Source of the DNA: Prevotella sp.
GTDB taxonomy: Bacteria; Bacteroidota; Bacteroidia; Bacteroidales; Bacteroidaceae
Direction of reading: 5' to 3'
Assembly (NCBI GenBank): GCA_017554145.1
Contig: JAFZIZ010000001.1
Span: forward strand, 62,001 to 126,000
Length of the DNA stretch: 64,000 nucleotides
The translations under genes and the position numbers were made by a program. Shown here piece by piece: positions 49,473 through 60,800 of this stretch. Numbering within the stretch: the first letter of the stretch is position 1; every line of letters begins with the position of its first letter. The notes under the pieces are model-generated. The model was not told the DNA's origin and did no database searches. It was given only the letters and a program-made list of their open reading frames with translations.

Positions 49473-50552
49473 TTATTTGAGATTTACATTCTGTATACGT
49501 TTTGCCCACGAGAGAACGTTGATACGTACCTCGGCATACTGCCATACGTCATTCTTGATGAAGAAGTCCAGGTAGTAGTCGTAGGAGCGGTCAAGGTATT
49601 CCTGACGGGAGTAGGCATAGAGGTCATAGGCATTACGTCCCTGTGCCAAGAAGTCTGTCAGGTTAATTGCCGCTATCTCGTTGCCCGTATTCTTGTTGCG
49701 GATAATCAGCAGTGCATTCTTGTCTGCCTGCTCATACCATATCAGTCGGTTGAAGGTCAGTCCGGCATGTCCCGTAACGTCCGTCACCTTGCCATCCTTG
49801 TCCTTAACATCCGTGTTCCATTTATGGAAGGGGGTGTACACCAAGTCGTCGTCCTTCAGGAGGTCGTTGTTATAGCCGAGGATACCGTTATTGTCGACAA
49901 TGAAGTAGTCAAAGTCATTGGTATCCATGTCCGCCCTCTTGTCTTCATCGAGGTTATGCAGCGAGACGGTCAGCATCTTCGTATCGCGAACCATGGATAT
50001 CTTCGCAATGGACTTGCCATTGTTTTTCACTTCGATAGGCTGATTGCCTGTCATGCCGTGCCACAGGGTATCCATCGGAGCCACATTGCTCACCATTGGA
50101 TTGGCAGGCGGAACAGCCTCCTCACGATCGAGCGTCACCTTCAGTTTCTCGCAATTGTCACCTGTAGCCAGTTCCGTACGACGGTACTTCGGTCCAGATG
50201 TGGCGAGTGTCGCCTCATAGCTCTTCTGGTTAGCCAGTGCGATGAAGCGATACTTGCCATCTGGTAAGTCGAGAATCTGCATGGCATGAACGTACTCGCC
50301 GTCCAGCATCATACCCATGGAAGGAATGTCATTGCTTTCGTAACTGCGTACGAAGCGTCCATCACTGTCGAATACATACAGCGTTACGCCTCCGACGTGG
50401 TCGCCGAACATATCGGCACGCTGCAGGTTATAGTCGTACTTGAAGGTGACGAAGAGTCCACAGTTGGTCAGGTCCTCGTCCTCTTTCATCATCTCGCAAC
50501 TGGAAAGCATTGCGATTGATACAAGTGCTAAAAATAGATTTTTCAGTTTCAT
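49473..50552 (-). CDS. FimB/Mfa2-family fimbrial anchor lipoprotein
   Basis: This 359-residue predicted lipoprotein has lipobox AMLSSC (Cys19). The pattern LTNCGLFVTFKYDYN, then VGGVTLYVFDSDGRFV and DLPDGKYRFIALANQKS, is characteristic of FimB/Mfa2 proteins, which anchor fimbriae to the outer membrane and set their length. The ending YAEVRINVLSWAKRIQNVNLK closely resembles the end of the major subunit upstream (INILSWAKRTQSWTLK). It follows the major subunit gene across a hairpin that should lower its expression, fitting an anchor needed in few copies. Note that two genes in this operon share the same C-terminal signature. Confidence 0.85.
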   Translation of the reverse strand: MKLKNLFLALVSIAMLSSCEMMKEDEDLTNCGLFVTFKYDYNLQRADMFGDHVGGVTLYVFDSDGRFVRSYESNDIPSMGMMLDGEYVHAMQILDLPDGKYRFIALANQKSYEATLATSGPKYRRTELATGDNCEKLKVTLDREEAVPPANPMVSNVAPMDTLWHGMTGNQPIEVKNNGKSIAKISMVRDTKMLTVSLHNLDEDKRADMDTNDFDYFIVDNNGILGYNNDLLKDDDLVYTPFHKWNTDVKDKDGKVTDVTGHAGLTFNRLIWYEQADKNALLIIRNKNTGNEIAAINLTDFLAQGRNAYDLYAYSRQEYLDRSYDYYLDFFIKNDVWQYAEVRINVLSWAKRIQNVNLK

Positions 50553-50589
50553 ATTCTTTATTCGTCAGCGATGTTTTGTTTCTTTGTTT

Positions 50590-50624
50590 AAAAGAGCGAC
50601 CGCCCCGCCTTGAGGCGGTCACTC
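50590..50624 (-). terminator. Intra-operon terminator after the major fimbrial subunit
   Basis: On the minus strand, an 11-bp stem with one mismatch (arms 50614-50624 and 50594-50604; GAGTGACCGCC and GGCGGTCGCTC) is followed by TTTT. It lies between the Mfa1-like and Mfa2-like genes and probably lets only part of transcription continue. Confidence 0.8.
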
Positions 50625-50642
50625 CTATAGATGAGGTCGTTT

Positions 50643-52502
50643 TTACTTCAGTGTCCAGCTCTGTGTGCGTTTAGCCCAAGACAGGATGTTGATACGAGCC
50701 TTGATATAGAGCTCCTCCAAGTCGTCGTCCGGAGTTGTGTCACTGGGCAAGGTGGGAACGGTAGAGTTACCAATCTTCAGGATCTCACCGAGATTGATGT
50801 CGTACCAGTTGTTACGGACCATACCGTAGCGACCGAGATAGTTCGGGATTTGACGGTGGTCGGTAGCATCTGGATAGATGGCTGCAACATCTCCTGTAAC
50901 AGGCTTGTTGCCCTCCTTATACTCACTGGAGTTCCAGGGAGTCAGGAGATCGCCGAAGTGCTGTACACGGATTACATAATAAGTATCACCGTCCTTGAAC
51001 TTCTCAACTTTTGCAAGCTGTGTATTCAGCGTATTGATGATAGCAGCACCGCCAGGAACCTCATTTTTCACAGACACATCAGCAGTCTTATCTGGATCGT
51101 AAGCTTCCTTCTTAATGGTCACATCGCTGATTTCAATAACGCCAGCGTCTCCGTCTTTCAAGTCAGCAATATCAATACCTGCTAATGTCAGGGTTGCACC
51201 ACCACCATTGGTAGTCCAATAGGCAGAGAAAGCAGACTGGTCCAACAAGCTGGTTACCACCAAATCCCTTACGTTGTCAAATGAATAGAGGGTCTTGCGG
51301 TCTGCACCGATGGTGTAGAAGTCGGTGGCACTCAGGTTCACCTTCACAATAATACGGGTGGTGTTCTCGTGGGTCTGGTTTGCTACATCGAAGGTGTTCT
51401 CATGACAGTATTGGGGATTAGTCTCACCAACACCAGCCTGGAATGTTGGACTTGTCGACCTGTTCATCTTAGCAGCAGCAACAACGCTACTATATTGGGG
51501 ATCCTCTGCCCAGTAAGTACGGAACAGTTTGGAAGTGCCATAAAGCGCATCGACAGCGTTACCACCTACGAAACGATATTTATCCGTTGTGATTGCCTGC
51601 TTGCTCGTCAGGTTCCAGTCTAAGTCAGCAGGCACCTTGCGGACGATATAAGACTCTTTCTCCGTATTATCAAGTGTCCAACCTCCGAATGTTGCTGTTA
51701 CAGCATCTTCATCCTTTGTCTGAATACCATCATTGACGCTAATGGAATTCTTGACGGTCACCTTGGCAACACCACGCTCCACGTAGATGTCGGTAGCCGG
51801 AACTCCTGCTTCGGCGGCATCCTGTGTCTCGTAGATATACTCAGACTTGACAGGGGCAAGGATCTGGAGGGCAGGAGATGCAGTAGGATCGGCACTACCG
51901 CCCTGTTTCGTACTCAATACAGCATTCGTCATGAAGAATTTGTTGGATTCCTTCATGGAATTGCTGGTAGCTGTCTGCAGGGTTGCAATTTTAACAGTTC
52001 CAGAATAGTCATCATCAGAACCGTTAAGCTTTATCGTTGTAGAGGTACTGCCCTGCTCGATGATTCCCGTACCATTGAGGACGGCAAGGGCAAAGAGGTT
52101 GTTGGTAGGAGCATTGTCCAACTTGGCAACGTATTCCTTCACTGCCGTAACATGGTTAGGATTATCATCAGCATCCGGATCAGGCATCGTCTTTGTAGGA
52201 GTCATCACCTGCTTCAAAGTAGCAGAAGCCTCATTGTCTCCCTCAAAGATCAAAAACAGTACGGAATTGACAGCATACTCTTCTTCCAGACCGTCAGCCA
52301 AGTTTTCACTCTCATCCCAACCTTCTCCTGCCCTCATCGAGCTGACGACGGTGGTTGGCAGATTCAGGTTCACTTTAAAATAGCCCTTGTTTCCTACTGC
52401 TATAGGATTAGGACCCTCTCCTCCTGCAACATCCTTATCGGACGAACAGGCAGCAAATAGCATTCCTGCTATTGCCAGTGCTAAAAAACTAAGCTTTTTC
52501 AT
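50643..52502 (-). CDS. mfa1: Mfa1-family major fimbrial subunit
   Basis: This 619-residue predicted lipoprotein has lipobox GMLFAAC (Cys19). The mature start NKGYFKVNLNLPTTVVSSMR ends in Arg followed by AGEGWDES, like the processing site that frees the polymerising strand in P. gingivalis Mfa1. EYAVNSVLFLIFEGDNEAS and DIYVERGVAKVTVKNSI then mark the two domains. The C-terminus has RYGMVRNNWYDINLGEILK and ARINILSWAKRTQSW, a clear Mfa1 ending. It should be the main shaft protein, exported as a lipoprotein and assembled by donor-strand exchange on the cell surface. A strong hairpin follows. Confidence 0.9.
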   Translation of the reverse strand: MKKLSFLALAIAGMLFAACSSDKDVAGGEGPNPIAVGNKGYFKVNLNLPTTVVSSMRAGEGWDESENLADGLEEEYAVNSVLFLIFEGDNEASATLKQVMTPTKTMPDPDADDNPNHVTAVKEYVAKLDNAPTNNLFALAVLNGTGIIEQGSTSTTIKLNGSDDDYSGTVKIATLQTATSNSMKESNKFFMTNAVLSTKQGGSADPTASPALQILAPVKSEYIYETQDAAEAGVPATDIYVERGVAKVTVKNSISVNDGIQTKDEDAVTATFGGWTLDNTEKESYIVRKVPADLDWNLTSKQAITTDKYRFVGGNAVDALYGTSKLFRTYWAEDPQYSSVVAAAKMNRSTSPTFQAGVGETNPQYCHENTFDVANQTHENTTRIIVKVNLSATDFYTIGADRKTLYSFDNVRDLVVTSLLDQSAFSAYWTTNGGGATLTLAGIDIADLKDGDAGVIEISDVTIKKEAYDPDKTADVSVKNEVPGGAAIINTLNTQLAKVEKFKDGDTYYVIRVQHFGDLLTPWNSSEYKEGNKPVTGDVAAIYPDATDHRQIPNYLGRYGMVRNNWYDINLGEILKIGNSTVPTLPSDTTPDDDLEELYIKARINILSWAKRTQSWTLK

Positions 52503-52545
52503 AATGATAAGTTTTTTAAATGAATGAATTATGTTATTATTTCTC

Positions 52546-54015
52546 TTATTTTATTTCTTGCATTTGTTGTAGCGTCTTGCGATTTTCGCTCACATCCATA
52601 CCGCCAGCCTCGGCACGGCTAAGTGCTACCTCTGCCTCAGCCCAACGTTGCTGTTTCATGTAAAGAATGGCACGGGCGTTTTCTGCCTCAGCACTATCAC
52701 CTGCATGCTCCAGTAGCGTCTCCGCTTTCAACAGATCATTCTGACGGAGAGCGATATTAGCCAGGTTGATGGCTGCCACTGGACTCTCCGGATAGATATT
52801 AGCAGCGGTCTGCATCACGCGGTTATAATCCTCTGAATTAGGTTCGAAGGTATTAGCCACATCCCACAATTCACGCAGGGAGAGTTGATAGGGCTTGGTC
52901 TTATAGATCTCCTTAGCCTCTTCTAAAGTGAACTCCCGATACTGGAACGTAATCTCATAGTCGGAACGGCGCAGACGCGGATAGACATTCTTCAACAGAT
53001 ACTGATATTCCGCTGGATATTTCTGCTTAATCTTCTTCTCCTTTGGATCGGGCTGAAGGCTAAGATCATCTATGATACGGAGAATCTCCGCACGGTGGGG
53101 CAATGTTGCTGTCGACATCTGATCTACTGCCTCACGCAGTCCTATCCAGTTCTCTGGAGTTGCCTCTGCAGGAGCAAAGACTTCTGCAGGGAGTTGATAG
53201 GTATTGCGGACATAGTCAGTCAGTGACTTCGCACGGTTAGTGGCAAGCATCTTGTTATGCTCGTAAGGACTCTCCGGAGAAGCCCATCCGTGAATCTTGA
53301 TTTGTTTAATAGAGATATTTTTATCGGCGTTCATCACGTCGAGGGTATCAGTAATCTTACGCAACTCACGGTAGTTATCCATATAGTCAGGCTTCATCTC
53401 CCAGCGGTCGACTACGAAAGTGATGTAGGCTGTACCGTGCAAATTGCGAATCTTCTTCTCTGGGGCTGGTACCACGTTTACAAAATTAAATTCAAAGACT
53501 GGTGGTTCATGGAATAACGGACCTAAATAAGCCTGCTCTGATTTCAGCGTGTCGCCACAGCCACAGAGGTCACTCTCCAACCATACCTCGGCATCTTGAT
53601 GCCAAGGAGCCTTGGCGACAGCATCCATGTAACTGAAACGCTGGCGACCACCATCCTTGTCACGACGCACCGTCACGCAGTTGTCTGCATAAAGAGGGTC
53701 GATACCGTCACGCTCAAAGATGACATCCTGAACGCGTCCAGTTACCAACAACGATTTGAAACGATGCTTCTTGCTACCGTCTTTTGTACGGAGGATAGGA
53801 GTGAAAGCACGATAACGTGCAGACTTCACCTTCAAAGAATCAAGAATGAAATCCATATTGACTACCGTCTTATCGGCAGTTGACATCACCTGATAGTTTT
53901 CTATAGTTACCTGCGTTTGATGCTTTTGTTTTACATCAGTCAATTTGATGGGGACCTGTGCCATTACGGTAGCAACAGCGAAAAGGGATATGCTGAGTAA
54001 GATATTACGTTTCAT
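52546..54015 (-). CDS. DUF3868 / OmpA-like protein with C-terminal repeat region
   Basis: This 489-residue exported protein has a signal peptide of about 19 residues ending VMA. Residues about 20-215 form a DUF3868-like domain found next to Mfa/Fim operons. Residues about 235-330 are OmpA-C-like: IKQIKIHGWASPESPYEHNK and NRAKSLTDYV, the peptidoglycan-binding pattern. The C-terminal 120 residues are helical with TPR features (YPESPVAAINLANIALRQND, ALSRAEAGGMDVSENRKT). It probably fixes the assembly apparatus to the cell wall. Confidence 0.85.
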   Translation of the reverse strand: MKRNILLSISLFAVATVMAQVPIKLTDVKQKHQTQVTIENYQVMSTADKTVVNMDFILDSLKVKSARYRAFTPILRTKDGSKKHRFKSLLVTGRVQDVIFERDGIDPLYADNCVTVRRDKDGGRQRFSYMDAVAKAPWHQDAEVWLESDLCGCGDTLKSEQAYLGPLFHEPPVFEFNFVNVVPAPEKKIRNLHGTAYITFVVDRWEMKPDYMDNYRELRKITDTLDVMNADKNISIKQIKIHGWASPESPYEHNKMLATNRAKSLTDYVRNTYQLPAEVFAPAEATPENWIGLREAVDQMSTATLPHRAEILRIIDDLSLQPDPKEKKIKQKYPAEYQYLLKNVYPRLRRSDYEITFQYREFTLEEAKEIYKTKPYQLSLRELWDVANTFEPNSEDYNRVMQTAANIYPESPVAAINLANIALRQNDLLKAETLLEHAGDSAEAENARAILYMKQQRWAEAEVALSRAEAGGMDVSENRKTLQQMQEIK

Positions 54016-54048
54016 CTTTATGATTGTTTTTATTGATTGTTATTATTT

Positions 54049-54088
54049 CTAGATTATCTAGAGATTCTAGTTTTTCTAGACTTCCTAG
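54049..54088. repeat. 9-bp CTAG array between fimbrial genes
   Basis: CTAG at 54049, 54058, 54067, 54076 and 54085, exactly 9 bp apart, in the gap between the DUF3575 and OmpA-like genes. The DUF3575 stop codon (TAG on the minus strand) is within the CTAG at 54085. Confidence 0.92.
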
Positions 54089-54675
54089 AACATATAAAGG
54101 ATGGAGAGCACCGCCTTCGTCGGACCTATATAGGTGGTATGGCCGTCACTCGTCTGTCTGGCACACTCACCACATCCAAAGCCCTTATACTTAGCATAGA
54201 CGATACCCGCACCGACAGATGCCTCAAAGTTCCAATGACGGGAGAGCACCCACTGGTAACCATAAGTCACGCCACCACCGATATACCAACCCTCATAACG
54301 ATGGTCACGCAGCCCTTTATACATACCAAAAGGCAGCTTGACGTTGGCAGCGTTGAACTCACCACCTAACCCATGGATACCCACAAAGGAACCTTGGAAA
54401 CGATGACAAAACCAATAACGATACTCAGGAGCCAGCATCCAGTGTTTGAAAAACTTCTTACCATTGTCTGTATTAAACTCCCAAGGGTTCAATGCATAGT
54501 ATAACTGCATGGAGTGTTTCTTACCCATACCCAGTTCCACACCCACATTGGGAGTTGTCGTCGCATCATACAGAAGATTGGTCTTTACTGCCAATTGTTG
54601 GGCAGATGCCTTCTCAATGCCGCCTGCTGTACAAAGGAGCACAGCAAGCATCAATGCTTTCACTCTAAAGTTCAT
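54085..54675 (-). CDS. DUF3575 outer-membrane beta-barrel-like protein
   Basis: This 196-residue protein has a signal peptide of about 25 residues ending KASA. The mature region starts QQLAVKTNLLYDATTTPNVGVELGMG, typical of DUF3575, with alternating aromatic strands such as SMQLYYALNPWEF and YWFCHRFQGSFVGIHGLGGEF, suggesting an eight-strand barrel, and ending LSILYMF with a terminal Phe. It is the first gene of Mfa-type operons in many Bacteroidetes and may serve fimbrial export or assembly. I set the start at MNFRVKALM, which follows the promoter by about 65 nt; the longer frame to 54834 crosses the promoter. The stop is in a CTAG array. Confidence 0.88.
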   Translation of the reverse strand: MNFRVKALMLAVLLCTAGGIEKASAQQLAVKTNLLYDATTTPNVGVELGMGKKHSMQLYYALNPWEFNTDNGKKFFKHWMLAPEYRYWFCHRFQGSFVGIHGLGGEFNAANVKLPFGMYKGLRDHRYEGWYIGGGVTYGYQWVLSRHWNFEASVGAGIVYAKYKGFGCGECARQTSDGHTTYIGPTKAVLSILYMF

Positions 54676-54745
54676 TTTCTTTATCTGGTTAGTTCTAATA
54701 GACCTTATTGATGTTATTATTGACGTTTTGTCGTTAAACGGGCTA

Positions 54746-54776
54746 CAAATATAGACAAACTGATAAAAATAAACAA
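54746..54776 (-). promoter_or_regulatory. Promoter of the fimbrial operon
   Basis: On the minus strand, TTG (54776-54774), exactly 20 bp, then TATATTTG (54753-54746). The leader is about 65 nt to the DUF3575 start. It is the only consensus-like promoter I see for the whole operon. Confidence 0.75.
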
Positions 54777-54785
54777 TTTTTATCA
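54761..54785. repeat. 10-bp perfect inverted repeat over the -33 element
   Basis: TGATAAAAAT (54761-54770) and ATTTTTATCA (54776-54785) flank a 5-bp centre and overlap the -33 TTG. It is a likely operator; at this size it is not a recombination site. Confidence 0.8.
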
Positions 54786-54834
54786 TAAAGAACTGCCATT
54801 CCTTAACCATATTTAACGTTGTGTACGTTATCAC

Positions 54835-54868
54835 AACAAAAGAACGCCCCCATCAGAGGACGTTCTTT
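54835..54868 (-). terminator. Terminator of the giant repeat-protein gene
   Basis: On the minus strand, AAAGAACG (54868-54861) pairs with CGTTCTTT (54846-54839), extended by GC pairs, and is followed by TTTTGTTG. It lies 25 bp after the stop codon at 54893 and isolates the fimbrial operon. Confidence 0.8.
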
Positions 54869-54892
54869 AGTATGTTTTAAGACGATACTATT

Positions 54893-57800
54893 TTATTCTG
54901 TCTCTTTCCTTCCTATCACGACGTTGGCGTTACCCGTCACTGCCGCATTGTTACCACCACCATAGACATTACCTCGGATATCGGCACCGACGACTTTGAT
55001 GTAATAAAGAGTATCTTCTGCGGCAATAACAGATGTATCCGGCGATATTGGTTCTACCAACGTGTAAACGTAATTTCCAGCTGAACCTGAGCGAGTATAG
55101 TAGCCCGTCACATCAGTTTCTCCAGCAATGACACCAACTAATTGTTCATATTCACTAGTACCGATATTCACCGTCGTATTACCTATCACTTGCGCAGCAT
55201 TACCGCCACCGAAGACATTACCGATAACACCTATCTTACCTGTAGCATGAGGATAGAGCTTAACTGTTGTATTATCATCCAAAGACTTCGCATTGTCTCC
55301 ATCATAAACGAGTCCTCCGCCTGGAACCATTCCTACATTGATGTTGACCGTTGGATTACCCGTCACAGTGGCGCCCTCACCGAAGCCACCGCCATAGATG
55401 GTTCCGATACTGGTAAAGGAGCGTACGTTCACTCTCGGCGACGGATAATTTTGACCATAGCTATCGTAATCCAAATGATATGCAGCTTCATTACCACCGC
55501 CATAGAGCTCACCGATGACAATACCCGGCTTACCACAGGTAGGACACTCTTCGATATTCACTTCGACATAGCCTTCAATTTCGCCACTCGACTTGTTTCC
55601 ACCGAATACACGTTCGAACTTACCGCTGGTAATCGTCAGGCTGACATCGTTACCAACTCTTGCCTTCTTTGCACCGGCATAGATTTCACCAATCCAGTCC
55701 TCTGGCATACAACCTAAGACAATCTCGGCACCGCCTTCCATCTCAGCTTCTTGTCCACCACCATAGATTTCCTCAACAACCAGTTCCGTACAGCATCCTG
55801 GTTTGTTGGTCTTGTCAACAGTGGTCACAGAAGAACCATTACGGATATCGCCCTTCGTATTACTACCGCCAAAGATGTTTCTGACTGTTCCTGCCATCAT
55901 TTCAACAACAGCAATCTTGATCTTATCATCTACAATAGTTCCATTTACAACACCTATGCCGTATGGTGTTCCGTCTGTGCGGATACCGACATTAGCACCT
56001 GAATTATTGGTACCGGCACCGTAGCCACCACCGAACACATTATCTATAATATAGGTACCCTTGATCAATACATTCGTACCAGGTGTCGCAGCACCATAAC
56101 CGCCACCATAAACTTCCTTGATGCTGGTCAGGTCACAGCCTTCGATGATGACCTCAGTACTCTGTCTCGTATCGGAAGCAGCAGGCACATAGTCGGCAGC
56201 ATTACCACCGCCAAAGACTGCCTCCACATCGTAGGTCGTTCTTTCAGCTACAGGCGTGCTTGCATTCTTCGTACTATTAACCGTCTTGAAGACATGTACC
56301 TTAGCGTGTCCCTTCGGTGTACCGTTGATGTTATTACATCCATACACATTACCTGATACTGAGCAGCCGCCATTTGCAAGATAATATGTTTCTTCTGTGT
56401 CATCAATATCAGTAACCAAAGAACTATGGTCAGCCGCTACATAGTCAGCAGTCTCCAAACCATTCACGTTCACCTTCACATCGCCATAGACGATAGCCTC
56501 AACATTACTTGTTCCGCCATTCACGTCGCCAATCTTCTGACCCAGGGCACCACCATAAACGTCGTTAATGGATCCGCCAAGCAGATTGACAGTAGTGGTA
56601 TAGGTAGAAGTTGAACTGATGGCCTCTGAAGAAGTTCCGTAGTCTGTTGCATTACCTGTATTGGTATCAGCCAATGCACCACCACCATAGATATCTTTCT
56701 CCACGGTGCCGCCAATCATATTGACAACCACATTACCTAAGGTAGTACCTCTCTGACCGCCACCAAAGACAGAACCATTTACCCGACCACCACCAATCGT
56801 CACTTTGGGGTTGCTGGTTAAAGCCAGCGTCTTCAGGAACGAAAGATATTCGGCCTCATTAGCAAATTCTATACTTTCACCAGTACTGATCACATGTCCA
56901 GCATTATGAGCATAATCAGGCTCAACACCTTTACAGGCACCAAAGACGTATCCTACGCCACTTGCGCCAATCGTAGCATTGCCTTTGATAGCGACAGTAC
57001 AATTTCCACCGCTTAGCGGTTCTTTCGGTAGTGAATTGACGACTCTGAATCGTCCCACCGAAGCTATTTCACCACCGCCATAGACACTCTTTCCGACCTT
57101 GGCACTACCCTGAACGGTAACAGTAGCGTTACCACGTACCAAAGCGGAGTAACCATGTGTGGCGACACCGGCACCGGCACCGAATACATAGCCTTTGATA
57201 TCAGCAACGTCAGTTCCTGTATCAGGGCCTACCTTTACCACCGTATTGTATTCAACACGGCCTAACTGACCACCGCCATAGACGTTGCCATCTACTGTGC
57301 CCTCAATGATGTTGACATTCGTGCTGTGTACCATAGCAGGTTCACATTCGAAGGTGTTGGTAGAACCCTTGCCGGCTCCGAACACATGACCCTTCACAGA
57401 AGCACTACTACCATCGATAGTTACCAAGCAATGACCAGTGTTTGTGGGCCATGTATTTGTCTTACTGCCATTTTCTATTGTGGTGGTATATTTACCCACA
57501 TAACCTAACTCACCGCCACCATAGACATTACCATACATGGTACCACCTGTAATAGAAACACTGGTATTTCCTGCTACCAGGGCGAGACTGTTACCTGGAG
57601 CATCAAGGGCACCGCGGGCAGCACCAAAGACATTACCGACTCCAGCAGTACCATTGACACCAATCGTACCGCCACTAATGCTAATCGTGGTCTGACCACC
57701 GGTGACTGTTGTCGTCTCATTTTCAGTAGTTACCTTACCTACCGATCCCATAGCACCGGCACCATAGACGTTGCGAACTACCGTACCACCGTTGATGTAA

Positions 57801-60800
57801 ACCGTTGCATTGCCGTACACGATACCAGCCAACGGGTTGTAGAGCTGTCCGTTTCCATCATGTGTTTCCTGGGCATGATTTGAATAATACTTATCCGTAC
57901 CGCAACCGCCACCATAGACATTGCCACGATAAGGATATTCAGCACCACCCTTTGTGACCGATTGACCATTTTCGGTATAGGTAATAGCCTCACCTGAAGC
58001 TATACCGATGGTACCTTTATTGACGGTAACTACGGCATTGTTAAAGGTATGACCGTTCTCACCACTACCATAGACAGAACCCTTAATAGCGGGACCGCCA
58101 TTATTATCACCAATCGTGACATTTGCATTATATACCCAGGCCGTATGGTCATCACGCTTCTCCGGCGCATTGATATCACCTCGCGAAGAACCGAACACCA
58201 TACCATTCTCTTTACCGTTTATACCGATAGTACCGCCAGTGATAGTGACAGTGGCAACACCGGTACCAGAAGTCAGGAGGCTTTCAACTCCAGAGACCTT
58301 ATTAGTATGTGTTACCGGATCTTCTTTCATCACATATTTGAAATCTCCCACCGTACCATAGGCTCCGCCGCCATAGACATTATGGTATATAATGGGCGAA
58401 CCACTAATGGTCACATTGGAATTACCATAGACATGACCGCTACGTACGGTGTTGTTGCTACCGCTACCGCCACCATAGACGTTGCCCATCTTGGCTCCAC
58501 CAAAGCCGGACTTGCCAACAGTACCACCACTGATGATGACGTGGGTATCTCCAGTCAGACCAGTAGTCAGTGTCTCACCCAGACCTGCCGACTCGCCCAC
58601 AGCAGCCATTTCACCACCGCCATAGACACTCGCCAGCACCGCACCTGTTGTCATTTTCACCTTTGTTCCGCCTTTGACGCGTCCAGCAATATACTTTGGA
58701 TAAGAATCAGGTTTGCCCCCAGTGTGGGTAAGCGTTTCTTCGAGACTACCATAGCCGCCACCGAAGACGCTACCGAAGGTGTACTTTGTAGTGGTACCGT
58801 CTTTAATCTCAGTACCGATGGTACCGCCATTAATGATGACTTCAGTACCTACGTTGACATCTTCGTTTGCAGCGTTTTTGGTAGAATGGTATCCCACCAC
58901 CTGGCCCAGCTCGCCACCGCCATAAACACAGCTCTTTATCACGGCATCACCGCTGATGGTCAGCGTGGTGCTCTTGACGCAGCCCAGCTTCCACCAGTCA
59001 AGAGAAGAGATGGGGGTCGTGCCGTCTAATTGATACATACGTCCCATACCGCCGGCAAAGACGTTACCGCCCTTCGTATGTGTCAACTCGTTGTTGGCAT
59101 CATAGGTATATTCCTTATCGTTTCCGATGGTACCACCATTGATATTCATGATAATGCGTCCACGTCCTTTGTTGAAGAACGTTGCTGCAGGATCTGTGCT
59201 TGGGTTCGTGTAAGAACCGTCATACTCATCATCTGCACGCATCACGCCATAACCTGTCTCTGATGTCAGGTAGAGGCCATAGCCTACCGATGCCAGTCGT
59301 CCACCACCATAGACGGAACCAAGGATAGTACCTCCGTGAATGGTCAAATCGACGCTGCCGCCCACGTTACCTGCGGTCAGCGCATCACCACCGAATCCAC
59401 GTCCTCCACCAAAGATGTTACCATCATAATATGAGGTTCCCAAGGTACCGATAGTCGGTCCTGTCGTCTGACCTTCCGTTCCGATAGTCAGCTCTACGTT
59501 TCTCAGCACGTGACCATCCTCACCGCCACCATAGACAGAGCCGTAGATAGTACCGCCTTCGACTTTGACAACGGCATCCTGCACATTGGTGTCTTTGTTG
59601 AAGAATACACGCTGGTCGCCCTTACCTCCACCAAAGAGGTAACAGGAAACGGGATGAGCCAAAATCTGATCTAACGTACGTGGAACGCCAATCGTACCAG
59701 CTGTCATGGTGACATTGGCAACACCCAGCACATTGGTAGCCTCACAACCGCCATAGACACTGGTCAGGATATGACCGCCACTGATGGTGACGTTCGTGTT
59801 ACCTTTCACCATTCCTGCACTACTTAGGTATTTGCTGACTCCTGTTTCTGCGTCGAAGTAAGGTATGCTACCTGAGCCACCACCGAATACATTACCATAA
59901 TAAGTATGTCCGTCAGAAGCAATGCGTCTTCCACCTTCGGTAGATTCTCCACTACTGTATTTATCCAAATCTCCTGTTGCATTAGCATACGGGTCGTATG
60001 GTGCGTAAGGTGCTGCGAATGTCCAGCTGGCACATTCCAAGTCATAATATACAGCAGTAGCGCCTGAACCGGATTTTATTGGAGGAGTATTTGATCCGAA
60101 CAAACTACCACCTGTATAGTCTTCATAGCGTGTGGTAATCTCCTTGCCTTGGCCAATCTGACAATGATCTTGAATCTTTACATCCGTATCAAACTGTACA
60201 AGACCATTCTCACTACCACCATAGACGGAACCCTTGATAAAGGCATGTCCACCGATGGTCACATCGGTATTGCTGGCCAAGGCCAGTGTCTGAATGAATT
60301 GAATATAGGCTGCCTCATTTGCAAAGTATTCCCAATCACTTCCGATAATATGACCTTCGCTATCTTTAACGGAAATCATGCGTTTGGTTGTTCCTTGTAC
60401 AAAATCATAATCTCCTCCTGGCAGGATACCCTTACCGGCACCAAAGACGTATCCTGTGTCATCGGGGCCGTTTGCCGCTGTCATCTGCATGCTGTCAGGT
60501 CCGATTTCTGTATAGCCTCGGACGGTGACAATACAATTACCACTGGTATTGTTTGCCAATACGTATGGCTCATCTACTGCTACCCCATGTGCTGCAGCTT
60601 CTTGTTCATCTTTCGCGACCTTATATCTGGCCACGGAAGCAATCTCACCACCGCCATAAACACTCTTCAATACCTTGGCATTGCCCTGAACAGTGACAGT
60701 CGGGTTACCACGTACCAGCGCAGCATAGCCATGAGTCTCTTTACCCTTACCGCCACCGAACACGTTACCCATGATAACGGGGGCACTACTTGTAGATGTA

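Noticed and set aside
54676-54834. N-terminal extension of the DUF3575 protein
   Set aside because: It covers the promoter and inverted repeat; the ATG at 54675 starts a normal signal peptide.
54676-54892. Invertible promoter of the fimbrial operon
   Set aside because: The only inverted repeat is 10 bp with a 5-bp centre, too close together to flank an invertible segment; no second pair and no recombinase gene were seen.
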